A stretch of DNA of 58,606 nt, from positions 1 to 58,606 of the forward strand of contig NZ_SPEY01000061.1 of the NCBI RefSeq assembly GCF_009360615.1, read 5' to 3'. A program made the translations under genes and the position numbers. Below, one piece after another: positions 39,401 to 47,990 of the stretch (position 1 is its first letter; every line of letters starts with the position of its first letter). Source of the stretch: Comamonas sp. GTDB taxonomy: Bacteria > Pseudomonadota > Gammaproteobacteria > Burkholderiales > Burkholderiaceae_C. The notes under the pieces are model-generated. The model was not told where the DNA came from. It searched no databases and was given only the letters and a program-made list of their open reading frames with translations.

Positions 39401-40209
39401 TGTGCCCTCAGCTTATTAGAAAATCGCACCTGCAATGCCAGACCAAGAAAAATAGAAACAGCAGCAAAGCCAAAAAGATACTCAAAATTTGCTTCTGGTG
39501 CTTGATGATAAACAGAAAAAAAACCACCTCTAAATAGCTCTAGGCCATGTGCAAATGGATTATAAAAAGCCCACTCTCTATACTGAACAGGTATTGCCGC
39601 CAATGGAAATATGGCACCCGACAGAAAATATAACGGACGAAACAGAAACATCATTAAGTTCCCGGCCTCGGGAACCAAATCACTTAGAACAGATAAAACA
39701 AGCCCAACCCCCAGGGCGCACAGCATTAGCCCGATGAAGGCCAGCATAACCTCCAGCGTTGAATCTGGAATAATAGAATGTCCAAGGAGAGCAAGAATAC
39801 CAAGCAGTGAGCTCAATATCAGAAAACCTAAAAGCGCTTCAAGACCTGCTCGAACAATCACCGTGTCGACAGGGCGAACTTGACGATATGCAAATAAGGC
39901 CCTATTGGCATCGACTGCACCCATGGCGCGCTGGAAGACGTTTTGAACCGTAAAGTAACCAGTCACCCCCAACACCAGCCACACCGCCACATCAGCCCCT
40001 GCAACAGAACGTGCGCGTAAAACTGAGTAAAGAAGCAGCATGAAGCATGCATGCAACACCGGTTCCAGCACGATGAGCACCCAGGCTCCGCGCGTGGCGC
40101 TCAGGCGCGCAACGGCTTCGCGCAGGAAAAGTGCGTTCCAGACCGCAAAAGTGACGGAAAGTGAACTGCGCGGCGCGGAGATCGCACCAGAAGATGGGGC
40201 TGAGTCCAA
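39397..40209 (-). CDS. kpsM: Capsule ABC exporter permease KpsM, probable TTG start
   Basis: Six-helix permease of the ABC-2 type that moves the lipid-linked polysaccharide across the inner membrane. Hydrophobic segments and the late FRPLYFLSGAIFPLAAIP and WAFYNPFAHGLELFRGGFF match KpsM. No ATG fits the N-terminus. A TTG at 40209 preceded by GAGGA and six bases is the best start; a second TTG at 40236 lacks a ribosome-binding site. It is the first gene of the capsule operon. Confidence 0.9.
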   Translation of the reverse strand: MDSAPSSGAISAPRSSLSVTFAVWNALFLREAVARLSATRGAWVLIVLEPVLHACFMLLLYSVLRARSVAGADVAVWLVLGVTGYFTVQNVFQRAMGAVDANRALFAYRQVRPVDTVIVRAGLEALLGFLILSSLLGILALLGHSIIPDSTLEVMLAFIGLMLCALGVGLVLSVLSDLVPEAGNLMMFLFRPLYFLSGAIFPLAAIPVQYREWAFYNPFAHGLELFRGGFFSVYHQAPEANFEYLFGFAAVSIFLGLALQVRFSNKLRAQ

Positions 40210-40783
40210 GATGAATCCTCGTTCTTTTGGACTCAAGATGCACTGAAATCCAAGCGGTCGATTATAAATGAAAACATAAGCAAAACCTTATTACAGCCAC
40301 CCAATACCCCCGATTCACATTGAATTACATTGTGAATCAACTATCAATTTATAAAAATGAATAAATAAAATTTATTACAAAGTCGCGTATCAACAACAGT
40401 CATCGAGGGCTGATTGAAAAATCTATCAGAGAAGATATTCGGTTTAGCGAATTAAATAATCCGACATGAATAAGCCAATCATGATAATGAGGACGAATAT
40501 TATCAATATCCCAAAAATCCTAAATCATCGGAATAATCTGAATCTGATTCAAAAATTGGTTGCTGAAAAATGCACCCATTCATGAATCCAGGTCTTCGCC
40601 AGCAATCCCGGGAATAGCGCTCCCCTGCGCTGCACATTCTTGGCAAAGCCGACGACCAGTTGCCGACCGCCCCCCCAGTCAGACAATAATGAGAGCCTAC
40701 TGTGCGTTCAGGATGAACTTCTGACAGAGCACAAACATCGCTACCGATACCGCAGCCATGCGCTGCCTGCCGTCTGGATGGAC
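40210..40783. promoter_or_regulatory. AT-rich capsule operon promoter region with inverted repeat
   Basis: About 570 bases without a gene, much richer in A/T than the rest of the window. GATTCACA at 40312-40319 is mirrored by TGTGAATC at 40331-40338, 19 bases apart, a good size for a dimeric regulator, about 100 bases upstream of kpsM. AT-rich stretches near 40341-40380 could hold promoters or H-NS-type binding. A 39-codon frame at 40466-40585 lacks a ribosome-binding site and is not called. Confidence 0.55.
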
Positions 40784-41854
40784 ATGAACACCACGCAAGA
40801 AACCACCCCCCCCGCAACCCCGCGCCTGACGTCTCTCTCCCATGGAGGCGGCTGCGGTTGCAAGATTGCACCTGGCGTGCTGTCGGAGCTGCTGGCCCGA
40901 AGCAATCTTCCCAAGCAGTTTTTCCCCGACCTGCTGGTGGGCACGGAAACCGCCGACGATGCGGCCGTCTACAAGATCAATGACGAGCAGGCCATTGTGG
41001 CGACGACGGACTTCTTCATGCCCATCGTCGACGATCCCTATGACTTCGGCCGCATTGCCGCCACCAACGCACTGTCCGATATCTACGCCATGGGCGGCAC
41101 GCCGCTGATGGCGCTGGCCATCGTGGGGATGCCTATCAATGTCCTGCCGCACGATGTCATCGCCAGGATTCTCGAAGGCGGTGAATCGGTCTGCCGCGAT
41201 GCCGGCATTCCGCTGGCGGGCGGCCACTCCATCGATTCGGTCGAGCCCATCTACGGTCTGGTCGGTATCGGCATCGTCAATCCCAGGCAAATGAAGCGCA
41301 ATGCCGATGCCAAGGATGGCGATGTGCTGATTCTGGGCAAGCCGCTGGGCGTGGGCATTCTCTCGGCCGCGCTCAAGAAGAATCTGCTCGACGAGGCAGG
41401 CTACCGTGCCATGGTGGAGGCGACCACCAAGCTCAACCGCCCCGGCACCGAGCTTGCCAAGCTGGACGGCGTGCACGCACTGACCGATGTGACCGGCTTC
41501 GGCCTGCTGGGCCACGGCCTGGAACTGGCCCGTGGCGCCCAGCTCAGCGCGCGCATCGACAGCGCCAGTCTGCCTGTGCTCCCGGGCGTTCAGGCACTTG
41601 CGGCGCAAGGTATTTTCACAGGCGCCTCCGGACGCAACTGGGCATCGTATGGGGAGCACATTCAACTGGCTTCGTCCGTGACCGACGCTCAGAAAGCGCT
41701 GCTGACCGACCCCCAGACCTCCGGCGGCCTGCTGGTGTCCTGCACTGCCGATGCCGTTTCGCAGGTGCTAGAGGTCTTCGCCGGCAGCGGGTTTGCCGAT
41801 GCGGCCGTGATTGGGCGCATGGAGGCTGGCGCTCCCAAGGTCTTTGTGGACTGA
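40784..41854 (+). CDS. selD: Selenophosphate synthetase (selenide, water dikinase)
   Basis: Makes selenophosphate from selenide and ATP for selenocysteine and selenouridine. GGGCGCKIAPGVL near the start carries the catalytic pair Cys24 and Lys27 (equivalents of Cys17 and Lys20 in E. coli). The enzyme uses cysteine, not selenocysteine. TADDAAVYKI, DFFMPIVDDPYDFG and GGHSIDS are family ATP and metal motifs. The start is ATG 40784 or 40778, both with weak ribosome-binding sites; neither affects the catalytic residues. No selA, selB or selU gene is in this window. Confidence 0.95.
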   Translation: MNTTQETTPPATPRLTSLSHGGGCGCKIAPGVLSELLARSNLPKQFFPDLLVGTETADDAAVYKINDEQAIVATTDFFMPIVDDPYDFGRIAATNALSDIYAMGGTPLMALAIVGMPINVLPHDVIARILEGGESVCRDAGIPLAGGHSIDSVEPIYGLVGIGIVNPRQMKRNADAKDGDVLILGKPLGVGILSAALKKNLLDEAGYRAMVEATTKLNRPGTELAKLDGVHALTDVTGFGLLGHGLELARGAQLSARIDSASLPVLPGVQALAAQGIFTGASGRNWASYGEHIQLASSVTDAQKALLTDPQTSGGLLVSCTADAVSQVLEVFAGSGFADAAVIGRMEAGAPKVFVD

Positions 41855-41914
41855 GAGCCGGAACACCAGGGACGATGCGCATCAGCCCGCACTGCCCTCG
41901 CTCAGCTGCGAAAT

Positions 41915-41941
41915 GCAAAAACGCCCGGCATGGACCGGGCG
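41915..41941 (-). terminator. Terminator of the Lrp-type gene, possibly shared with selD
   Basis: CGCCCGG and CCGGGCG form a seven-bp stem with a six-base loop. On the minus strand it runs into TTTTT, 25 bases after the lrp-type stop. On the plus strand it lies about 70 bases after selD with a shorter T tract, so it may serve both convergent genes. Confidence 0.8.
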
Positions 41942-41966
41942 CTCTTGCATCCGGTGCGTGACGCAT

Positions 41967-42443
41967 TCAAGGGGCCGAAGTCTCGCCGACCACCTCGGCC
42001 GTGGTGCGGCGGTCGATCTTGCGGCTCAGCACCACCGAGGTATAGGTCTGCTGAATGCCGTCGATCAGGCCGATGCGATCCAGCAACGCATCCAGTTTCT
42101 CATTGCTCTCGCAGCGCACAAACACCATGTAGTCATACTGTCCGCTGACGGCCGACACCTCTTCCACCTCGGTGAAACGGTTGAGTGCCTGCATCACCGA
42201 AGTGGCGGTCTTGGGCTGGACGCGGATGCCGCAGTAGGCGCGCACGGCAGACTGCTCCATGCGCGAGCCAAGGCGGACGCCATATCCGGCAATCACGCCT
42301 TCCTGCTCCAGCTTGGCAATGCGAGCGACCACCGTGGTGCGTGCCAGATTCATCTGCCGGGCCAAATGCGCGGTCGAGGCGCGCGCATTGGTCTGCAGCA
42401 GGCGCAGCAGCTGGCGATCCGTTTCATCCAGTCGATATTCCAT
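41967..42443 (-). CDS. Lrp/AsnC-family transcriptional regulator
   Basis: 158 residues from ATG 42443, preceded by AAGG. Residues 5-60 hold the helix-turn-helix (DRQLLRLLQTNARASTAHLARQMNLARTTVVARIAKLEQEGVI). The C-terminal half is the RAM ligand-binding domain (VSAVSGQYDYMVFV). These proteins sense amino acids and form octamers or larger. An upstream in-frame start would add 48 residues unlike the family. Targets unknown; the convergent neighbour is selD. Confidence 0.9.
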   Translation of the reverse strand: MEYRLDETDRQLLRLLQTNARASTAHLARQMNLARTTVVARIAKLEQEGVIAGYGVRLGSRMEQSAVRAYCGIRVQPKTATSVMQALNRFTEVEEVSAVSGQYDYMVFVRCESNEKLDALLDRIGLIDGIQQTYTSVVLSRKIDRRTTAEVVGETSAP

Positions 42444-43157
42444 ACCTTGTCTATCCAAATCTTGCCGTGCTCTTACGCAAACGCTGCGCCAGATACCCAC
42501 CCCCAGGAACTCCCTGCGCCAGCTGCAGCCATTCGATGGCCAGGCTGCTTGTGTCCCTGTCTGCGATCGGCCGAACGCATGGCGCAAGCTTTCGCTGCAC
42601 CGAATTGCCAGTGATTGTGTCAGCTAACCCATTCGGGTTGCGAGCTTGTCTTTTCAGATGGACCGTTTGTATACATCTGTTTCATCCCGGCAAGATATTC
42701 AACATATCTGCACTTGCCTGTGCTTGTGGCCAGGGCAAGAACACGCTGCGATGCCTTCGGCCGGATGGCAACCGAGATCGGGCTTCTGCAGCAGGCATTC
42801 ACGCTAGCTCACAAAGACCCAAGAGCACTCATTGAATCACAGCGACACAAAAGAGCGAGGAGTCTACTGGCTGTTTTCCCATGCCCCTTCAAATCGCCGA
42901 CGATACGGCGAAAACGTTCGGTAAGTTTGGCTGGTTTACCGCAACTATCTGCAAGCGGTAAGTACTTACCCTAGTCCATTCATTGAATCGGCGCGCCGCT
43001 CTTAGCCGCCGCAACCCATCAGAAAGCGCGGCAGCCCGGTCATCCGCCATGCCCCGGCTGTGCTCCGGCAGCTCGATCTGCAATCTGCGCATGCCTGGCA
43101 GATGATGAAACCCGAGGCTGGCTGGCATGCCCGGTCCGATTCACGCCTACGACAAAT
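42444..43157. other. Gene-free interval with a 14-bp perfect palindrome
   Basis: No convincing gene. GGTAAGTACTTACC at 42957-42970 is a perfect palindrome, and a related GGTAA...TTTACC inverted repeat with a spacer lies 30 bases before it (42920-42940). They could be binding sites for a regulator; no gene starts close enough to assign one. A 119-codon frame (42615-42974) has random-looking composition and is not called. Confidence 0.5.
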
Positions 43158-43191
43158 GAAAAACCCCGCTCACGGTGATGAGCAGGGTTTT
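43158..43191 (-). terminator. Terminator after tRNA-Gln
   Basis: On the minus strand AACCCTGCTCA pairs with TGAGCGGGGTT around six bases and runs into T residues. It begins about ten bases after the 3' end of the tRNA. Confidence 0.88.
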
Positions 43192-43197
43192 GAATTT

Positions 43198-43274
43198 TGG
43201 CAGGGGAAGAAGGATTCGAACCTTCGCATGCTGGAATCAAAATCCAGTGCCTTAACCAGCTTGGCGATTCCCCT
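43198..43274 (-). tRNA. tRNA-Gln (anticodon TTG)
   Basis: On the minus strand the acceptor strands AGGGGAA and TTCCCCT pair, with discriminator G and an encoded CCA end. The anticodon arm is CTGGA-TTTTGAT-TCCAG with anticodon TTG, reading CAA/CAG. The T arm is GAAGG-TTCGAAT-CCTTC. It resembles E. coli tRNA-Gln in the D-arm region (TCGCCAAGC). It is followed by a hairpin terminator. Confidence 0.95.
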
Positions 43275-43436
43275 ACGGCGGATCGAATTCTACAACGACT
43301 TTTCGCTACAAATTTCGAAGTGGCCCAAAAATGTGCGATTGCACATGGATGCTGTTTCCAGTCGCCCTGGCGTCGAGCCGGATCAGACCCTGCCCGCCTA
43401 TTGCGCCCTGCGCCCAGCGCCCGGTGGGCCTGAAGG

Positions 43437-44141
43437 TCAACGCCCGCAGGCCAGATTGGCGAGCCAGTCCGCGAGCACGCCATGCGCGGCCAGCGACAGC
43501 TGACTGCCGTATTTCTGAGCATCGGCACGCAGTCTGCGCGGGTCAACCCCGGCCACGCCCAGCTCGCAGGCATGGCCGACCAGCCAGCGCTCCAACAGAG
43601 CCGCATCGGCCTCCAGATGGAACTGCAGACCCAGGACCCGGGAGCCCACCGCAAAGGCCTGGTTGGCTCCGATGGGTGTGCTCGCCAGATGGACAGCGCC
43701 TTCTGGTATGTCGAACTGATCGCCATGCCAGTGAAGCACGGGCACGCCGTCCAGCTTCTGCAGCGGCGAGGCCAGGCCCGCATCGCTGAGGTTCAGCGGC
43801 GAGAAACCGATTTCCTTGACTCCCAGGGGATAGACCCGGGCGCCCAGGGCGCGCGCAATCAGCTGTGCACCCAGACAGATGCCCAGCAGGGGCTTGCCGC
43901 TGTCCAGCCAGCGGCGCACGATGGCGAGCTCCTCTGCGATGAAGGGATAGAGGGCCTCGTCACAAGCTCCGATGGGGCCGCCCAGAACAACCAGCAGGTC
44001 GGTGCGCGTCAGGTCCAGGATGTCGAGCTGTCCCACGGTGGGATCGACATACTGCACTTCGTAGCCGTGGCAGGCGAGTTCTGCATGGAGGGTGCCCAGA
44101 TCCTCGAAGTGGATATGGCGCAGGGCAATGGCTTTTTTCAT
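43437..44141 (-). CDS. Class I glutamine amidotransferase-type protein
   Basis: 234 residues of the GMP-synthase-like amidotransferase fold. The nucleophile is Cys89 in GICLGAQ and the catalytic histidine lies in LQFHLEAD; LLVVLGGPIG is the typical oxyanion-side strand. It is a free-standing domain, so it may hydrolyse glutamine, gamma-glutamyl compounds or another amide. No operon partner is visible. Possible decayed coding sequence lies just upstream (44193-44401). Confidence 0.88.
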   Translation of the reverse strand: MKKAIALRHIHFEDLGTLHAELACHGYEVQYVDPTVGQLDILDLTRTDLLVVLGGPIGACDEALYPFIAEELAIVRRWLDSGKPLLGICLGAQLIARALGARVYPLGVKEIGFSPLNLSDAGLASPLQKLDGVPVLHWHGDQFDIPEGAVHLASTPIGANQAFAVGSRVLGLQFHLEADAALLERWLVGHACELGVAGVDPRRLRADAQKYGSQLSLAAHGVLADWLANLACGR

Positions 44142-44992
44142 GGGAGGAACTCAGCTGGATGCAGGAGGGAGGCTTGGAACGTGCAGTGCCAGTCAGACAC
44201 CGGGCTTGAGACCGATGTGGATATGGCCCGCCGAGGGGAACGTGCAGCAGGCTTTCGCCGGACGCGGCTTCGACAATCTGCCCGCTGTGCGCGATCTGCG
44301 GCCGGCATGCCTGCGCGGTCTCGCCTGGCTGGGCGGTGGATGCGGCAGGCGGCGTGAAGGCCTCGATGTGCTGTATGTCATGGATTTTCTTGATCCGCCA
44401 TTATTTCGCCTTGAATGAATCATCCCGGCTGCAGATTGCGGATGATTTCCTGCGATATTGGACCTCATGAATTTCAACGTCTGGCGGCGAATTTTATGGA
44501 GGCACGATGGACTCCAACCGACCTATTTCCAGGAATAAACCAGACCGCTTTTTCCCATGAGTTACATCGGCATGCCACCTTGCGTGGTCTGCCCGACTCT
44601 CCGAACGTGGTCGGAATCAAGCCCGCCTTGCTCTATGGACTGCCGATAGCCGTTGCGCTACGGTTCTTTCAAATCCCGCCAGAACCCGGGCAGCGCCAAT
44701 TTCCCTGCATTCCGTTCTCAGGACAGCCAGTGCGGCATGGACGATTTATCGCTCCCCAAAATCAATTCACTGAATCTTCAACAGGCAGGCAGCGCGGCCT
44801 GGGATGCCATCGCGGCAGAGCGGATTCGCCGGGATTCTTGCCGCACTGGGCGGCCCGCGCAGCGGCACCATGAATGCGCGCACGCTCCGGTCCATCCACG
44901 AAGGCGTGTCCGACCTGACCGGCCGCTTTCCCCTGCCCCATTGAGGCATGCAGCGTCCCAAGCTTTCCACCTTTTCATCGCCGGGCCGCCCC
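44142..44992. other. Gene-poor interval with possible coding remnants
   Basis: No intact gene is supported. On the minus strand, 44193-44401 shows coding-like third-position GC in one frame (IEAFTPPAAS..., SGQIVEAASGESLLHVP) that then continues best in another (GHIHIGLKPGV, then stop). On the plus strand, 44804-44944 holds a 46-codon frame (ending DLTGRFPLPH). Both may be decayed or very small genes; the evidence is weak. Confidence 0.4.
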
Positions 44993-44997
44993 AATAT

Positions 44998-45019
44998 GAA
45001 AAGCGCCCCCTCGGGGGGC
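44998..45019 (-). terminator. Terminator-like hairpin after the MocR-type gene
   Basis: GCCCCC and GGGGGC form a tight stem; on the minus strand it leads into GCTTTTC, 40 bases after the MocR-type stop. It belongs to a GC-rich stretch, through 45058, with repeated GCGG/GGAGCG words that look like a Comamonadaceae intergenic repeat. Confidence 0.6.
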
Positions 45020-45058
45020 AGCGGACCACGCGGAGCGGGGGAGCGTGGGGGTCCCATT

Positions 45059-46558
45059 TCAGGGTTTGCGCAGCGCGTTGGCCAGGCGCAACACGGCGGC
45101 CTCGATCTCGTAGGCCGTCAGCGAGGCGTAGCCCAGCAGCCAGCCCGGCTGCCGGTGCTCGCCCGCATACAGGCGGCTGAGCCCCTGCAGCAGCACGCCG
45201 GCCGTGGCCGCGCAGCGAATGGTGTCTTCCTCCGACCAGCCGGGCTCCAGCAGGCAGGGCACCTGCATGCCGCCCTGGGGCCGGGGCGCGGTGACGATGC
45301 CGGCGAGGTGCTTGCCTATGGACTCCAGGATGACCTCGCGCCGGCCCGCATACAGCTTGCGCATGGCCCGCACGTGGGAGTTGTAGTGGCCGTCTTCCAT
45401 GAAGCGCGCCAGCGTGAGCTGCTGGATTTGCGGCGTATGGCCATCCATGATGCTGCGCGCCTGGACAAAGGGGCGCACCAGTGGCTGCGGCAAGGCCATG
45501 TAGCCCATGCGCAGGCCCGGGTACAGGGTCTTGCCGAAGGTGCCGATGTAGATGGTGCGCGCGTACTTGTCCAGGCCCTGCACGCAGGCCGTGGGCATGC
45601 CGTCGTAGTGGAATTCGCTGTCGTAATCGTCCTCGATAATCCAGCGGCCGCTCTCAAAGGCCCAGCGGATCAGGTCCAGCCGGCGCTCCAGCTGCATGGT
45701 GACGCCCGTGGGGTACTGGTGCGAGGGCGTCACGTAGACGCAGGTGGCGCCGCTGCGGTCGGCGCGCAACAGGTCGGTGCGGATGCCCTGGGCATCCACA
45801 TCGATGGGCAGGACCTTGGCCTCGGCCGATTCAAACGCCTTCCGGGCCCCGAAGTAGCCGGGGTTCTCCAGCAGGACGGGCCGGCCCGCGTCCACCAGCA
45901 GCTGCGCGCACAGGAACAGCGCCTGCCGCGTGCTGCTGAGCACCACGATCTGCTCGGCCCCCACCTTGGCGCCGCGCTCCAGGTTGAGGTAGGTGGCAAT
46001 GGCCTTGCGCAGCGGCTCGGCGCCTTGCGGGTCGCCGTGCAGCAGGACGCTGGCGCGGTAGTCCTTGAGCGCCTGGCGCTGCAGGCGCTCCCAGACATCG
46101 GTGGGAAAGGTGCGCGTCTCGGGCAGGCCGGTGGCAAAGGCCCGAATGGTCTGCTGGTCGGTAATGCCTCCGCCGTCCACAATGGCCTGGCCGCGCCGGC
46201 TCAGGCCGGCACCGGCCACGGGCACGCTTCGCTCTTGCTCGAGTGGTCTGGCGCACCGGGAGGCACGCCCCCGCAGCGGCGTGCCGATGGTCTCGGAGAC
46301 ATAGCTGCCCGAGCCTTGACGCCGGACGATGAAGCCATCCCTGTGCAGCTGCGTGTAGGCGCTTTCCACCGTATCGCGGGCCATGTCCAGCGAGTCCGCC
46401 AGCGAGCGCGTGGCCGGGAGCTTCAGACCGGGCAGCAGTACCCCGTCCAGGATCAGCGCGCGCATGGCGCGCTGCACCCGCTGATGCAGGTCCAGCTGTC
46501 CAAGGTCCGCATCACCCATCCGGATCTTGAGCGTCTCCAGCTCGAAAGTCTTGCTCAT
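45059..46558 (-). CDS. MocR/PdxR-type regulator (GntR helix-turn-helix plus aminotransferase domain)
   Basis: 499 residues. Residues about 20-90 are a GntR-type winged helix (LPATRSLADSLDMARDTVESAYTQL, then GFIVRRQGSGSYV). After a linker, residues about 130-490 are an aminotransferase-fold domain (VVLSSTRQALFLCAQLL, YVTPSHQYPTG, IEDDYDSEFHY, and the PLP lysine in GTFGKTLYPGLRMGY). Such proteins bind PLP, and sometimes an amino acid, to control divergent genes. It is divergent from the transporter/PLP-enzyme operon and probably controls it. Confidence 0.94.
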   Translation of the reverse strand: MSKTFELETLKIRMGDADLGQLDLHQRVQRAMRALILDGVLLPGLKLPATRSLADSLDMARDTVESAYTQLHRDGFIVRRQGSGSYVSETIGTPLRGRASRCARPLEQERSVPVAGAGLSRRGQAIVDGGGITDQQTIRAFATGLPETRTFPTDVWERLQRQALKDYRASVLLHGDPQGAEPLRKAIATYLNLERGAKVGAEQIVVLSSTRQALFLCAQLLVDAGRPVLLENPGYFGARKAFESAEAKVLPIDVDAQGIRTDLLRADRSGATCVYVTPSHQYPTGVTMQLERRLDLIRWAFESGRWIIEDDYDSEFHYDGMPTACVQGLDKYARTIYIGTFGKTLYPGLRMGYMALPQPLVRPFVQARSIMDGHTPQIQQLTLARFMEDGHYNSHVRAMRKLYAGRREVILESIGKHLAGIVTAPRPQGGMQVPCLLEPGWSEEDTIRCAATAGVLLQGLSRLYAGEHRQPGWLLGYASLTAYEIEAAVLRLANALRKP

Positions 46559-46626
46559 GCGGTCTGCTCCTATTCACTCATGGCCAAGCATGTGGCAGGC
46601 CATTCTATCGACACGCACAGGGTGAA

Positions 46627-46704
46627 ACCACTTCAAAGTGGTCTGAAACATTGGACGAAAGTGTATTGATCCAATAGTCCACTCCTTCGCTATAAAAACC
46701 ACTT
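46627..46704. promoter_or_regulatory. Operator candidate for the MocR-type regulator
   Basis: ACCACTT at 46627-46633 is mirrored by AAGTGGT at 46636-46642, and a third ACCACTT in direct orientation lies at 46698-46704, 71 bases on, close to seven helical turns. Between them TGGAC and GTCCA form another symmetric pair. The arrangement (inverted plus direct half-sites) is like known MocR operators. TATAAA at 46691 may be the -10 box of the transporter promoter. Confidence 0.6.
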
Positions 46705-46730
46705 CGACATCTGCACAAACCAACCCACCC

Positions 46731-47987
46731 ATGGAAACCGAGAACCCCACGCCTTCACCGGGCACGTATCTCTCTTTTCGATTCAGCGACCTCGTGCATC
46801 CCGTGCTGGCCGGACTGATCTCGGTCATCGTCAACTACGGAGGCACCTTCATACTCGTATTCCAGGCAGCCCAGGCAGCCAGTCTGAGCCCAGAGCTCAC
46901 GGCTTCCTGGGTCTGGTCGATTTCGATCGGCGTCGGCATCACCGGCCTGGTCCTGAGCTGGCTTTCGCGCGAGCCCATCATCACCGCCTGGTCCACGCCG
47001 GCCGCAGCGTTCCTGGTGACCGCCCTGGCCACCACGCCCTATGCCGAGGCCGTCGGTGCCTACGTGGTCTCGGCCGCGGCCTTCGTGCTGCTGGGGCTGT
47101 CGGGCTGGTTCGAGCGCGTGATCCGGCGGATCCCGTCGGGCGTGGCCTCGGGACTGCTGGCGGGCATATTGCTGCAGTTCGGGATCCAGGCCTTGGGAGG
47201 CATGAGCGTGGACCCGACCCTGGCCGGCCTGCTGATCGTGACCTATCTGGTCCTCAAGCGGATGACGGCACGCTACGCCGTTGTCGGCATCCTGGCAATC
47301 GGGCTGGCCTTTTTGCTGGCACAGGACCGCATCGACCTGTCGGGCCTGGCGCTGCGCCTGGCAGCCCCCGTGTTCACCCGTCCCGAATTCACCCTGAATG
47401 CGCTGCTGAGCGTGGCCCTGCCGCTGTTCCTGATCACGCTGACCGGCCAGTACATGCCGGGCATGCTGGTGCTGCGCAACGACGGCTTCAGGACCAGCGC
47501 CAATCCCATCGTCACGCTCACGGGCCTTGGCTCGCTGCTGATGGCGCCCTTCGGCTCGCACGCCTTCAACATCGCCGCCATCACCGCCGCCATCTGCACT
47601 GGCAAGGAGGCGCATGAGCAGCCGTCCCGGCGCTGGATCGCGGGCGTTGCGGCCGGGGTGTTCTACATCCTGGTCGGCGTGTTCGGGGTCACGCTGGCCG
47701 CCGTGTTCATGGCGTTTCCCGCCACTTTCATCACCACGCTGGCGGGCCTGGCGCTGCTGGGCACCATCGGCGGCAGCCTGGCCAGCGCCCTGGCTGTCCC
47801 TTCCACACGTGAAGCCTCGCTGATCACCTTCCTGGCCGCTGCGGCCAACATCACGATGCTGGGCATTGGCGGCGCCTTCTGGGGGCTGGTGATCGGCCTC
47901 GTGGCCCACGCCGTGCTCAACGGCCAATGGCCGCGCCGGGCCGCCCGCAGCGAGACCGGCACCGGTGCCGCCATCAAGAGGATGTGA
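46731..47987 (+). CDS. BenE-family H+ symporter
   Basis: 418 residues with about 12 hydrophobic segments, matching the benzoate:H+ symporter family BenE: VNYGGTFILVFQAAQAA, TAWSTPAAAFLV, then TGQYMPGMLVLRNDGF and FGSHAFNIAAITAAICTG. The family is known for benzoate, but no benzoate-degradation gene is nearby. The cargo could be another aromatic or amino-acid-like acid. First gene of a four-gene operon; 3 bases separate it from the YggS-type gene. Confidence 0.9.
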   Translation: METENPTPSPGTYLSFRFSDLVHPVLAGLISVIVNYGGTFILVFQAAQAASLSPELTASWVWSISIGVGITGLVLSWLSREPIITAWSTPAAAFLVTALATTPYAEAVGAYVVSAAAFVLLGLSGWFERVIRRIPSGVASGLLAGILLQFGIQALGGMSVDPTLAGLLIVTYLVLKRMTARYAVVGILAIGLAFLLAQDRIDLSGLALRLAAPVFTRPEFTLNALLSVALPLFLITLTGQYMPGMLVLRNDGFRTSANPIVTLTGLGSLLMAPFGSHAFNIAAITAAICTGKEAHEQPSRRWIAGVAAGVFYILVGVFGVTLAAVFMAFPATFITTLAGLALLGTIGGSLASALAVPSTREASLITFLAAAANITMLGIGGAFWGLVIGLVAHAVLNGQWPRRAARSETGTGAAIKRM

Positions 47988-47990
47988 CCC

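Noticed and set aside
40466..40585. 39-codon frame in the AT-rich region before the capsule operon
   Set aside because: No ribosome-binding site, Asn/Ile-rich translation as expected by chance in AT-rich DNA.
42615..42974. 119-codon plus-strand frame between the Lrp-type gene and tRNA-Gln
   Set aside because: Random-looking composition, no start signal, and codon third positions unlike the neighbours.
44415..44873. 152-codon plus-strand frame
   Set aside because: No recognisable motif and no ribosome-binding site; a partly coding-like signal there lies in a different frame.
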